From assembly GCA_017516315.1 (NCBI GenBank), contig JAFXDE010000047.1, positions 1 to 35,845 of the forward strand: DNA of 35,845 bases. The letters run 5' to 3'. The first letter of the stretch is position 1. Every line of letters starts with the position of its first letter. Positions 15,317 to 22,982 of the stretch are shown in pieces. The notes under the pieces are model-generated. The model saw only the letters and a program-made list of their open reading frames with translations, was not told where the DNA came from and searched no databases. This DNA comes from Clostridia bacterium (lineage in GTDB: Bacteria > Bacillota > Clostridia > Oscillospirales > Acutalibacteraceae). Position numbers and translations under genes: made by a program.

Positions 15317-16693
15317 TTATTTTATTTCGGGTAAGCTTGCCGCTGCTACAGACTGTCCGACACGACGGGAGTTTTCATCGGGTATATGCAGCTTGATTTT
15401 TTCAGCAAGCTCGGGGAATTCCTTGTCAAGAACTTCCTGAGTTCTCTCGAGGAGAATTACGCCGCCGTCACCTGAGGTAACGCGTCCCATAATTATTACA
15501 TGCTTTATATCATAGAATTCAGCGTAATATGCGATTGCATAGCCGAAATAAGCACCGATTGTGTCATAAATATCTGCGGCACGTCGGTCACCTTCAGCCA
15601 TAAGCTTCTGGACTACCTTGAGCTTTTCAGCCGGAGAAAGGCTTTCGTCGAGCTCAATACCTGCAGCGGGTGCGAGCTTGATTACGCTGTCCTGTGAAAA
15701 ATACTTAACGCCGCAGCCGTAGTCACCTGACCATTCATCGACCATAGAATCCTTACAATAATCTACGGGAACGAATGCGAGCTCGTTAAGCCAGCCTGTA
15801 ATATTTCCGTTGGGGTCAATATATCCGCCGGCTTCACTTGTACCCATAGCTACGCCGAGAACCGAATCGTCATTAAGATCCATAGCGCCTGCAAGTGCGG
15901 TAACATCACCATCATTTGCTACCTCGATGGGAATGTTTTCGCCGATTTCTTTCGCGATATCAAGATACATATTCTTTACTCTTTTTTCGCAGTCCTCATC
16001 GCTTACCTTGATGAAAAGAGAAGCAGCCATAATACGGTTATTAACATAAATACCGGCTGAGGAAACACCGATAGCATCTACTCTCGGCATTTTAGAAGCG
16101 GCGGTTTTCATAGCTGAAAGAATACCCTGATAGTGATATTCCGGGTCGGAGTTAAGCTTAGGGAACCAAACTACCTCTTCTGAATAAACGCTCTTACCGT
16201 CTATAACCGCACTTACCTTTCTGTCGCTTCCGCCTGCATCAAAGCCGATACGGCAGCCGTCGAGATGTCTGCCCAGGGGAGCAGCCGAGGATTTATCCTT
16301 CGGAGCGTCCTCGAGAGCACAGAGCTCAACCTCGAAATCCTTTTCGTAGGTCTTTTTCATGTGTCCTACATCAAAGGCACGCAGACCTGTCGGAGTGTAG
16401 GCTTCTTTAATTCTCTGACCGACAACATCTGCACCTGCAATAACGAGCTTATGGGCGCCGGCAATCCAGACAAGCGATTTTGTGATACGCTCGACAAAAC
16501 GGAAATTTTCCTCGTCGTGACCTGTGCCTTCGGGAAAAATTCTCGTCTTATAAGTAGTTGTGTAGCCGTTGTTTCTTATAGCGGCTATTATAATGTCCTG
16601 ACCCTTTTGCTTTGTTGCTTCTTTCATTTCGCGTACAACAAGTGAAAGAGGCTCAAACTGAGGATCGAGCTTTGCGCTTACTTTAAGGTTCAT
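15317..16693 (-). CDS. ROK/ASKHA-superfamily sugar kinase, atypical, with N-terminal extension
   Basis: 458 aa, about 150 longer than usual ROK kinases (~300). Residues 1-145 form an extra N-terminal part that I do not recognise. The kinase core begins at RIGFDAGGSDRKVSAV (phosphate-1 loop) and continues with VDAIGVSSAGI, VANDGDVTALAG (the likely catalytic Asp, equivalent to ROK NDAN) and LGVAMGTSEAGGYI (phosphate-2). The ROK zinc motif CxCGxxGC is missing; only YGCGVKYF occurs. It is the first gene of the sialic acid operon, which suggests phosphorylation of ManNAc or, given AGE, GlcNAc. AGGAGGGG RBS 6 nt from the ATG. The identity of the sugar is inference. Confidence 0.75.
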   Translation of the reverse strand: MNLKVSAKLDPQFEPLSLVVREMKEATKQKGQDIIIAAIRNNGYTTTYKTRIFPEGTGHDEENFRFVERITKSLVWIAGAHKLVIAGADVVGQRIKEAYTPTGLRAFDVGHMKKTYEKDFEVELCALEDAPKDKSSAAPLGRHLDGCRIGFDAGGSDRKVSAVIDGKSVYSEEVVWFPKLNSDPEYHYQGILSAMKTAASKMPRVDAIGVSSAGIYVNNRIMAASLFIKVSDEDCEKRVKNMYLDIAKEIGENIPIEVANDGDVTALAGAMDLNDDSVLGVAMGTSEAGGYIDPNGNITGWLNELAFVPVDYCKDSMVDEWSGDYGCGVKYFSQDSVIKLAPAAGIELDESLSPAEKLKVVQKLMAEGDRRAADIYDTIGAYFGYAIAYYAEFYDIKHVIIMGRVTSGDGGVILLERTQEVLDKEFPELAEKIKLHIPDENSRRVGQSVAAASLPEIK

Positions 16694-16725
16694 ATTAAAC
16701 CCCTCCTGTAAAAAATATCTATATT

Positions 16726-16754
16726 ATTTTATCAAAAATTAAATATTATTTCAA
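16726..16754 (-). promoter_or_regulatory. Promoter of the sialic acid operon
   Basis: On the minus strand TTGAAA (16754-16749), 17-bp spacer, TAAAAT (16731-16726), about 30 nt ahead of the ROK start. A second possible start site uses TTGTAA farther upstream. No clear NanR-type operator is visible, although the region is rich in A/T tracts (16790-16930). Confidence 0.6.
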
Positions 16755-16926
16755 TAGTTTTTACAAGAGAATGTATATAAAATAAAGATTTATTTACAGA
16801 ATGCCGATGACAGATTCTGAAAAAACAGGAAAATATTTCTTTTTTTATTATTTTTTTGATTTATTATTTAAGTAACTGTCTTATTTTTTGCCCCTTTGTA
16901 CTGATAAAATTTATATATATTATACA

Positions 16927-16955
16927 TTGAACAAAGGTAAAAAATGATGTATAAT
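16927..16955 (+). promoter_or_regulatory. Strong promoter of the hydrogenase operon
   Basis: TTGAAC (16927-16932), a 17-bp spacer and a perfect TATAAT (16950-16955). Transcription would begin near 16962, leaving a leader of about 190 nt before the first gene. The 458-bp gap between the divergent operons also holds the sialic operon promoter. Confidence 0.8.
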
Positions 16956-16961
16956 CAACAC

Positions 16962-17151
16962 GTACTTTTTCGGACATAGGTGAGTACGGCGGATTTGTTT
17001 CACAGTAGATATGCGCCTGAGGCGGTCGGTATCGGCTTTAGAGCAAAGGTGCTGAATGCCTGCAGAAACAAATCTTTTCTCCCGGCTCAACGGTGATACT
17101 GACGGTGCAAAAGCATATCTTTTATATATTCTGCAAAAAGGAGATAAAAAA
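16962..17151 (+). ncRNA. Structured 5' leader of the hydrogenase operon
   Basis: GATTTGTTTC (16992-17001) pairs perfectly with GAAACAAATC (17065-17074), a 10-bp closing stem around 63 nt. Inside, GCGCCT (17013-17018) can pair with AGGTGC (17047-17052) with one G-U, and GCCTGAGGC can fold locally. A CTCC (17079-17082) just after the big stem can pair with the GGAG of the ribosome-binding site (17140-17143), so the leader may control translation. No poly-T terminator is seen. I could not match it to a known riboswitch. The reading frame running through it from 17056 is an upstream extension of the first gene, not its start. Confidence 0.5.
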
Positions 17152-17391
17152 ATGAAAGTTACAGTATGTATCGGCTCTTCATGCCATATCAAAGGTTCTC
17201 GTCAGGTAGTAGAACAGCTTCAGCAGCTCATCGCAGAAAATAATCTCGGTGACAAGGTAGAGCTTGGCGGCACATTCTGCATGGGCAAATGTCAGCAGGG
17301 TGTATGCGTAACGGTAGATGAGGTGTTCTGTTCGGTTACTCCTGACACAGTAGAAGAATTTTTCGAAAACAATGTAAAGGGAAAGGTATAA
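17152..17391 (+). CDS. Thioredoxin-like [2Fe-2S] ferredoxin (NuoE/HydC-like), copy 1
   Basis: 79 aa. Four cysteines in the thioredoxin-like [2Fe-2S] pattern: Cys6-x4-Cys11 (CIGSSC) and Cys43-x3-Cys47 (CMGKC). It corresponds to the C-terminal cluster domain of NuoE/HydC proteins without the helical N-terminus. The start at 17152 follows AAGGAG by 8 nt; a longer frame from 17056 lies within the structured leader and has no RBS. It probably passes electrons to or from the hydrogenase proteins encoded downstream. A near-identical Cys layout occurs in the next gene, so the pair arose by tandem duplication. Confidence 0.9.
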   Translation: MKVTVCIGSSCHIKGSRQVVEQLQQLIAENNLGDKVELGGTFCMGKCQQGVCVTVDEVFCSVTPDTVEEFFENNVKGKV

Positions 17392-17392
17392 T

Positions 17393-17650
17393 ATGCTGAT
17401 TCAGATTTGTGTAGGCAGCTCCTGCCACTTAAAGGGTTCACCCGAAATCGTGGAGCTTCTTCAGAAAGCCGTCAGTGATTATCATCTCGAAGACGAGGTT
17501 GCGCTTGCCGGAAGCTTTTGCATCGGTAAGTGTAACCGTATCGGTGTTACTATCCAGATCGATGATGAGATTTATACCGGTGTTACTAAAGATAGCTTTA
17601 AAGAATTTTTTGAGCAGAACGTACTGAATGTACTTAAAGAAGGGAAGTAA
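17393..17650 (+). CDS. Thioredoxin-like [2Fe-2S] ferredoxin, copy 2
   Basis: 85 aa, with Cys6/Cys11 (CVGSSC) and Cys43/Cys47 (CIGKC) at exactly the same positions as in copy 1. The sequence is diverged elsewhere, so the two are paralogues with possibly different redox partners or potentials. The ATG follows the copy 1 stop by 1 nt, so the genes are likely translationally coupled (RBS GGGAAAGG within the previous gene's end). It is followed 6 nt later by the sensory hydrogenase gene. Confidence 0.9.
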   Translation: MLIQICVGSSCHLKGSPEIVELLQKAVSDYHLEDEVALAGSFCIGKCNRIGVTIQIDDEIYTGVTKDSFKEFFEQNVLNVLKEGK

Positions 17651-17656
17651 CGGATA

Positions 17657-19336
17657 ATGCCGAATTGTCTGACACTAAAAAAATCAAACTGTAAAAACTG
17701 TTACAAATGTATCCGTAATTGTCCCGTAAAGGCTATCCGTTTTTCGGGAAATCAGGCGCACATTATCGGCAATGAGTGTATTCTTTGCGGTCAATGCTTT
17801 GTTGTGTGTCCGCAGAATGCCAAAGAAATCGTAGACGAGACTGAAAAAGTAAAGGTGCTTCTTCAGTCAGGTGATCCGGTTATTGTTTCTCTTGCTCCGT
17901 CTTTTGTAGCCAACTATGACAATGCAGGCATCAATTCAATGAGAAAAGCACTTAAAAAGCTTGGCTTTTACGATGTGGAAGAAACTGCAATCGGTGCAAC
18001 CATAGTTAAAAATGAATATGAAAGAATGATTAAAGAGGAAGAAAGAGATATTATAATTTCCTCCTGCTGTCATTCTATTAATCTTCTGATACAGAAGCAT
18101 CATCCCTATGCGCTTGAATATCTTGCGGATGTTGTTTCACCTATGCAGGCACATTGTAGCGATATAAAAAGGCGTTATCAGAACGCAAAAACCGTTTTTA
18201 TCGGACCGTGTGTGGCAAAGAAGGATGAGGCTGAGCATTATGAGGGAATAGTAGATGCTGTTCTTACATTTGAAGAATTGATTGAATGGTTACAGGCTGA
18301 AAGCATCGAAATCGAGCCCGAAATGGATTCGGATGTCTGCTCCCGTGCAAGATTTTTCCCGACCACGGGCGGCGTTTTGAAAACAATGGCGCAGGAAAAT
18401 ACAGGCTTTACTTATCTGGCACTCGACGGAGTAGAAAACTGTATTGCTGCTCTTAAGGATATCGAAAGCGGAAAAATTCATAAGTGCTTTATTGAAATGT
18501 CAGCCTGTGTAGGAAGCTGTATGGGCGGTCCTGTTATGGAAAAATATCACCATACAGAAACCGTAAGAGATTACATTACTATCGCAAATTATGCAGGCGA
18601 AAAGGATTTTGAGGTTTCTCAGCCCAAATCCAAAGAGCTGAAAAAGCATTTTGAATTTATCGAGCAGCGCTCACTCCAGCCCTCTGAGCAGGAAATATAT
18701 AATGTTTTGCGCCAGATGGGTAAATTCAAGCCCTCACAGGAGCTTAACTGCGGCTCCTGCGGTTATAATACCTGCCGTGAAAAGGCTGTCGCCATTATTC
18801 AGGGTAAGGCAGAAATTTCAATGTGTCTTCCCTTCCTTAAGGATAAAGCCGAAAGCTTTTCGGACACTATTGTAAATAATTCGCCTAACGGACTCATTGT
18901 TCTGAATGACCATCTCGAGGTTCAGCAGATAAATAAGTCGGCAAGAGATATTATGAACATCCGTTCTGCTTCTGATGTGCTCGGTACACAGGTTATTCGC
19001 ATCCTGGATCCTGCTCCCTTTGTGAAGGTCCGTGATACGGGAATGGGAATTTATAATGAAAGAGTATATTTTGCAGAGTATAAGCGTTATGTCGAACAGA
19101 CGATTGTTTATGACAGAGATTCGAGACTTCTGATCGGTATTATGCGAGATGTGACAAATGAGCAAAACGCTAAGGAGCGAAAGGATGCCATCAGTAAGGA
19201 AACCGTTGAGGTAGCTGACAAGGTTGTAGAAAAGCAGATGCGTATTGTTCAGGAAATCGCCTCTCTTTTAGGTGAAACGGCAGCAGAAACCAAAATCGCT
19301 CTTGCAAAGCTTAAGGAGTCAATAACCAATGAATGA
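17657..19336 (+). CDS. hydS: Putative sensory [FeFe] hydrogenase (group C, HydS type) with PAS domain
   Basis: 559 aa. Two N-terminal [4Fe-4S] motifs (Cys12/15/18/22 and Cys41/44/47/51) precede an H-cluster domain with L1 SSCCHS (Cys137/138), L2 GPCVAKKDE (Cys185) and L3 EMSACVGSCMGG (Cys284/288). All cluster cysteines are kept, though L1 has His where catalytic enzymes have Pro. A further [4Fe-4S] motif (CGSCGYNTC...MC, about 360-390), a PAS domain (about 405-500, starting IVNNSPNGLIVLND) and a helical end follow. This is the layout of group C hydrogenases thought to sense H2. The SpoIIE-type phosphatase overlaps its end by 8 nt, suggesting signal output through dephosphorylation. Confidence 0.9.
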   Translation: MPNCLTLKKSNCKNCYKCIRNCPVKAIRFSGNQAHIIGNECILCGQCFVVCPQNAKEIVDETEKVKVLLQSGDPVIVSLAPSFVANYDNAGINSMRKALKKLGFYDVEETAIGATIVKNEYERMIKEEERDIIISSCCHSINLLIQKHHPYALEYLADVVSPMQAHCSDIKRRYQNAKTVFIGPCVAKKDEAEHYEGIVDAVLTFEELIEWLQAESIEIEPEMDSDVCSRARFFPTTGGVLKTMAQENTGFTYLALDGVENCIAALKDIESGKIHKCFIEMSACVGSCMGGPVMEKYHHTETVRDYITIANYAGEKDFEVSQPKSKELKKHFEFIEQRSLQPSEQEIYNVLRQMGKFKPSQELNCGSCGYNTCREKAVAIIQGKAEISMCLPFLKDKAESFSDTIVNNSPNGLIVLNDHLEVQQINKSARDIMNIRSASDVLGTQVIRILDPAPFVKVRDTGMGIYNERVYFAEYKRYVEQTIVYDRDSRLLIGIMRDVTNEQNAKERKDAISKETVEVADKVVEKQMRIVQEIASLLGETAAETKIALAKLKESITNE

Positions 19337-20501
19337 TTTGTGTGCTGATATCGGATATAAAAGTATAAATCATCACGGCGAAGAGCTTTGCGGTGACCAT
19401 GTAGATATTATTGAGCCGAATGAGGATTCCACGGTTATTGTTTTGTCTGACGGACTGGGCAGCGGTGTGAAAGCGAGTATTCTTTCTACTCTTACCTCGA
19501 AAATTATCTCGACAATGCTTGCCGAAGGCTTGTCTCTCGAGGAGTGTGTCGAAACCATCGCCGCGACTCTGCCTGTATGTTCGGTGAGAGGTGTCGCATA
19601 TTCGACATTCACAATTGTTCATCTCAAAAACAATCAGACTGCGGAGCTTATTCAATACGATAACCCTCACGCGATCATTATCCGTGATGAAAAAAATTGG
19701 GATTACCCGAAAACAGAAATGAATATCGGCGGCAAAAAGATTTTCAAATCTGTTATAAAGCTGCAGGAGGATGATATTTTTATCGTAATGAGTGACGGAT
19801 GTCCTCATGCAGGTATAGGAATGTCATATAATTTCGGATGGAAGAGAGAGGATATAATAGATTTTCTTGAAACTCTCGCTCCTGCCGGCTACACAGCAAA
19901 AACCCTTTCAACCATGCTTGTCGATGAATGTGATAAGCTCTACGGACACAAGCCCGGTGATGATGCGACGGCTTGTATAGTAAGAATAAGAAAAAGAGTA
20001 CCGATGAATATGCTGTTCGGTCCTCCGTCAAACCGTGATGATGCCGACAGAATGATGTCTCTTTTCTTCTCTAAGGAGGGCAAGCACATTATTTGCGGCG
20101 GAACGACATCTTCGATCGCTGCAAAGTTTTTGAGAAAGCCTCTCAGACCGTCCCTTACTTTTGAGCAAAGCGATGTTCCTCCTATTGCGGAATTGGAGGG
20201 TGTTGATCTGGTGACGGAGGGTGTTATCACCGTCAATAAGGTTGTTGAGTATGCAAATGACTATCTCGGTGAAAACAAGCATTATGAGCATTGGAGCTTT
20301 AAAAAGGACGGTGCCTCTCTTATTTGCCGATTGCTTTTCGAAGAGGCAACCGATATTAATTTTTATGTAGGTCGTGCAATTAATCCTGCTCATCAGAACC
20401 CTGACCTTCCTATAACCTTCAATATAAAAATGAATCTTGTCGATGAGCTTTCAAAATCCCTTAAAAAAATGGGAAAAAGGATAAAAGTAAGTTATTTCTA
20501 A
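19329..20501 (+). CDS. SpoIIE/PP2C-family serine phosphatase
   Basis: 390 aa. The PP2C fold of the SpoIIE branch spans about residues 1-215: GDHVD (Asp23), VLSDGLGSG (Asp41, metal ligands), VMSDGCPHAG (about 155) and GDDATACIV (about 210). The following ~175 residues form a second domain beginning near MNMLFGPPSN that I do not recognise; similar proteins in hydrogenase clusters share it. No transmembrane segment is present. Overlap with hydS ties synthesis of the two. The likely role is to turn the H2 or redox signal into dephosphorylation of a target protein; the target is not encoded nearby. Confidence 0.88.
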   Translation: MNDLCADIGYKSINHHGEELCGDHVDIIEPNEDSTVIVLSDGLGSGVKASILSTLTSKIISTMLAEGLSLEECVETIAATLPVCSVRGVAYSTFTIVHLKNNQTAELIQYDNPHAIIIRDEKNWDYPKTEMNIGGKKIFKSVIKLQEDDIFIVMSDGCPHAGIGMSYNFGWKREDIIDFLETLAPAGYTAKTLSTMLVDECDKLYGHKPGDDATACIVRIRKRVPMNMLFGPPSNRDDADRMMSLFFSKEGKHIICGGTTSSIAAKFLRKPLRPSLTFEQSDVPPIAELEGVDLVTEGVITVNKVVEYANDYLGENKHYEHWSFKKDGASLICRLLFEEATDINFYVGRAINPAHQNPDLPITFNIKMNLVDELSKSLKKMGKRIKVSYF

Positions 20502-20513
20502 GGAGATGACAGT

Positions 20514-21935
20514 ATGAAAAAATTTGATACTAAGGTACAGCATCTTAAATATAAGGTTTTACGCGAGGTCGCTCACCAGGCTTGGAACGATACTCTTCTT
20601 CAGAATATTCTCGGTATACCGCACATTATTGTCCCGGGAAAAACCTCGACAATGCGCTGCTGTGTATACAAGGAGAGAGCAATTCTCGGTGAACGCGTAA
20701 AGCTTGCAATGGGCGGAGACAGAGAAAACCCCAATGTGATAGAGGTTATTGATATCGCTTGTGATGAATGTCCCGCAGCGGGCTATGAGGTGACAAATTC
20801 CTGCCGAGGCTGTCTTGCTCACAGATGTGAGGATGTATGTAAGAGAGGAGCTATCTCCTTTGACCATAACCATGTTGCACACATCGATAAATCGAAATGC
20901 GTTGAATGCGGTGCCTGCGCCAAGGTCTGTCCCTTTGCAGCTATCGTAAACCGCAAGCGTCCCTGTCAGATCGCTTGTAAGGTCAAGGCAATTTCAATCA
21001 ATGAAAATAATGCTGCGGCTATCGATAATAACAAATGTATTCAGTGCGGCGCCTGTGTATATCAGTGTCCCTTCGGTGCAATCAGCGATAAATCCTTTAT
21101 CCTTGATGTTATTGACCTTCTTAAAAAGAGTCAGAACAATGAAAAATACAAGGTTTATGCAGTTGTTGCGCCCTCGATTTCCAGCCAGTTTGTTTATGCG
21201 AAATTAGGACAGGTTGTTTCAGGACTCAAGGAGCTCGGCTTTTTCACCGTAATAGAAGCTGCTCTCGGTGCTGATATGGTGGCTATGAGCGAAGCAAGGG
21301 AGCTCAGTGAAAAGGAGTTTCTTACCAGCTCATGCTGTCCTGCCTTTGTACAGTATATAAAAACTTCTTTTCCTGCACTGCTGCCTCATGTTTCGCATAA
21401 TCTGTCACCGATGGCTGCTCTTGCTAAGTATATCAAGGAAACTGATGAAAAATCAAAGGTTGTTTTCATAGGACCCTGTACTGCAAAAAAAGCTGAAGCA
21501 CAGCTTGAAACAGTCAGTCCTTATGTGGATGCAGTGCTTACCTTTGAAGAGCTTCAGGCACTTTTTGACAGCAAGGATATTGACATAACAGCTCTTAATG
21601 AGGATGTGCTTGACAACGCATCCTATTACGGAAGAATTTTTGCCCGTTCAGGCGGACTTTCGGATTCGGTTAAACAGGCATTGACTGAACAGAGAATTGA
21701 CTTTACGTTAAAGCCTGTCGTTTGTGACGGCATTGAGGCTTGCAAGATTGCACTTTTGAAAAAGAGCAAAAATGTTCTCGATGCAAACTTTATTGAAGGA
21801 ATGGCTTGTGTCGGCGGCTGTATCGGCGGCGCAGGATGTCTTACTCACGGAGAAAAGAACAAAGCACAGGTCGACGAATACGGCAGAGAAGCTTTAGAAA
21901 AAACCATAAGTGATGCCGTTTCAGTTTTAAAATAA
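20514..21935 (+). CDS. [FeFe] hydrogenase, group B-like (HydA2-type)
   Basis: 473 aa. A Cys-rich N-terminal half has several [4Fe-4S] sites: SCRGCLAHRCEDVC, KCVECGACAKVCP, CQIAC and KCIQCGACVYQCP. The H-cluster domain has canonical L1 TSSCCPAF, L2 GPCTAKKAE and L3 EGMACVGGCIGG (Cys432/436). It therefore looks catalytic, producing or oxidising H2 with ferredoxin or an unknown partner. The N-terminal ~80 residues (with VIDIACDECPAAGYEV) are typical of group B. It lies 12 nt after the phosphatase gene, with an AAGGAG RBS. No HydE, HydF or HydG maturase lies in the window, so these must be encoded elsewhere. A strong terminator follows. Confidence 0.9.
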   Translation: MKKFDTKVQHLKYKVLREVAHQAWNDTLLQNILGIPHIIVPGKTSTMRCCVYKERAILGERVKLAMGGDRENPNVIEVIDIACDECPAAGYEVTNSCRGCLAHRCEDVCKRGAISFDHNHVAHIDKSKCVECGACAKVCPFAAIVNRKRPCQIACKVKAISINENNAAAIDNNKCIQCGACVYQCPFGAISDKSFILDVIDLLKKSQNNEKYKVYAVVAPSISSQFVYAKLGQVVSGLKELGFFTVIEAALGADMVAMSEARELSEKEFLTSSCCPAFVQYIKTSFPALLPHVSHNLSPMAALAKYIKETDEKSKVVFIGPCTAKKAEAQLETVSPYVDAVLTFEELQALFDSKDIDITALNEDVLDNASYYGRIFARSGGLSDSVKQALTEQRIDFTLKPVVCDGIEACKIALLKKSKNVLDANFIEGMACVGGCIGGAGCLTHGEKNKAQVDEYGREALEKTISDAVSVLK

Positions 21936-21941
21936 TCAAGC

Positions 21942-22002
21942 CGGCACCTGCTTGTACACATTTTTATCTTTGATGTGTGATTACGGCAGGTGTCGATTTT
22001 TT
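21942..22002 (+). terminator. Terminator of the hydrogenase operon
   Basis: CGGCACCTGC (21942-21951) pairs with GCAGGTGTCG (about 21986-21995, one G-U), with an inner ACACAT/ATGTGT hairpin, followed by ATTTTTTG. Confidence 0.8.
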
Positions 22003-22077
22003 GACCGTAAGGGCAGCAACAGAGAGTTGCTTGTTTTTCAGAGTATTCGGTGATAGAATAATACCGAGGTGATAATA

Positions 22078-22842
22078 ATGGAAACAAAGGATATTATACT
22101 TAAGCTGAGAACTGAAAAAGGCTTCTCTCAGGAGGAGCTTGCCGAAAAGGTCTTTGTAACCCGACAGGCGGTTTCCCGTTGGGAGAACGGTGAAACAATA
22201 CCGAACACAGAAGCATTGAAGCTTTTATCAAAGCTCTTTGATGTTTCTATCAATACTCTTTTAGGCTCTCCCCGTGAGCTCATCTGTCAGTGCTGCGGTA
22301 TGCCTCTCGAGGACAGAAACATCAGTAAGGAGGCCGACGGCCTGTTCAATGAAGATTATTGCAAGTGGTGTTATGCCGAGGGCGAATATATGTACCACGA
22401 TATGGATGAGCTGATCGATGTTTGCGTAAAGAATATGGCAAGCGAACAGTTTCCGGCTGAGCAGGCACGCGAATATATGAGGGATAAGCTGCCGACACTT
22501 GACTATTGGAAAAAATACAGGTATCTCGGCGGTGCGGAAGGATTCAATGAATTCAAACAGCAGCTTATAAGGGAAATCAACGATTTACATATTGAGGGTA
22601 TGCCGAGGCTGGAGTCTCTCAATGCGCTTGTGGGAGGATATATAAATCTTGAATACAGACTGCCTGACGGTAAGACTGTAAAATTCCTCGACGATAATGC
22701 TACCTATCTCGGCAATCAGCTCGAATGTGAATTCGGCGGTGACAGATGCTTCGGAATCGCCGCTAATATGGACTTTATTCTCGTTTCCTCTTATGAAGAA
22801 AACGGGAAAAATCCCGAGCTTATCATATATAAAAAGAGATAA
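22078..22842 (+). CDS. XRE regulator with zinc ribbon
   Basis: 254 aa. An N-terminal HTH_3 domain (residues ~4-60; GFSQEELAEKVFVTRQAVSR, then WENGETIPNTEAL) is followed by a zinc-ribbon-type segment CQCCGMPLED...EDYCKWCYAEGEY (Cys pairs CxxC and CxxC, about 70-105). The remainder is about 150 residues with a helical middle and a beta-rich end. The zinc segment resembles the putative zinc ribbon (PF12674-like) often fused to XRE regulators in Clostridia. I took the ATG at 22078, with GAGG 8 nt upstream, rather than the GTG at 22069. No target gene is obvious. It follows the hydrogenase operon but has its own start region after the terminator. Confidence 0.85.
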   Translation: METKDIILKLRTEKGFSQEELAEKVFVTRQAVSRWENGETIPNTEALKLLSKLFDVSINTLLGSPRELICQCCGMPLEDRNISKEADGLFNEDYCKWCYAEGEYMYHDMDELIDVCVKNMASEQFPAEQAREYMRDKLPTLDYWKKYRYLGGAEGFNEFKQQLIREINDLHIEGMPRLESLNALVGGYINLEYRLPDGKTVKFLDDNATYLGNQLECEFGGDRCFGIAANMDFILVSSYEENGKNPELIIYKKR

Positions 22843-22870
22843 GAAGCTTCATACACGGCAAAAAACAATC

Positions 22871-22900
22871 AGCCCCTGACTTATCAAAAAGTCGGGGGCT
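22871..22900 (+). terminator. Terminator hairpin of the CCCCTGACTT family
   Basis: AGCCCCTGACTT (22871-22882) pairs with AAGTCGGGGGCT (22889-22900) over 12 bp with one G-T, followed by TTTTCATAG. It lies 28 nt after the XRE/zinc-ribbon gene. Confidence 0.75.
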
Positions 22901-22915
22901 TTTCATAGCTTCCGG

Positions 22916-22945
22916 TTGAAAAGCTTATCTCAATTATGCTATAAT
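22916..22945 (+). promoter_or_regulatory. Promoter of the membrane XRE gene
   Basis: TTGAAA (22916-22921), 18-bp spacer, TATAAT (22940-22945). The start of the following gene at 22983 lacks a clear Shine-Dalgarno sequence (only GAAAGAG nearby), suggesting weak translation. Confidence 0.65.
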
Positions 22946-22982
22946 CAAATGGGAAAATAAGTTTTTATGAAAGAGTATTATT

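Noticed and set aside
17056-17151. Longer start for the first [2Fe-2S] protein
   Set aside because: The extra codons lie in the structured leader without an RBS and have no family match; ATG 17152 follows AAGGAG.
16920-17192. Minus-strand frame over the hydrogenase leader
   Set aside because: It is antisense to a strong promoter and leader, with no RBS and no family features.
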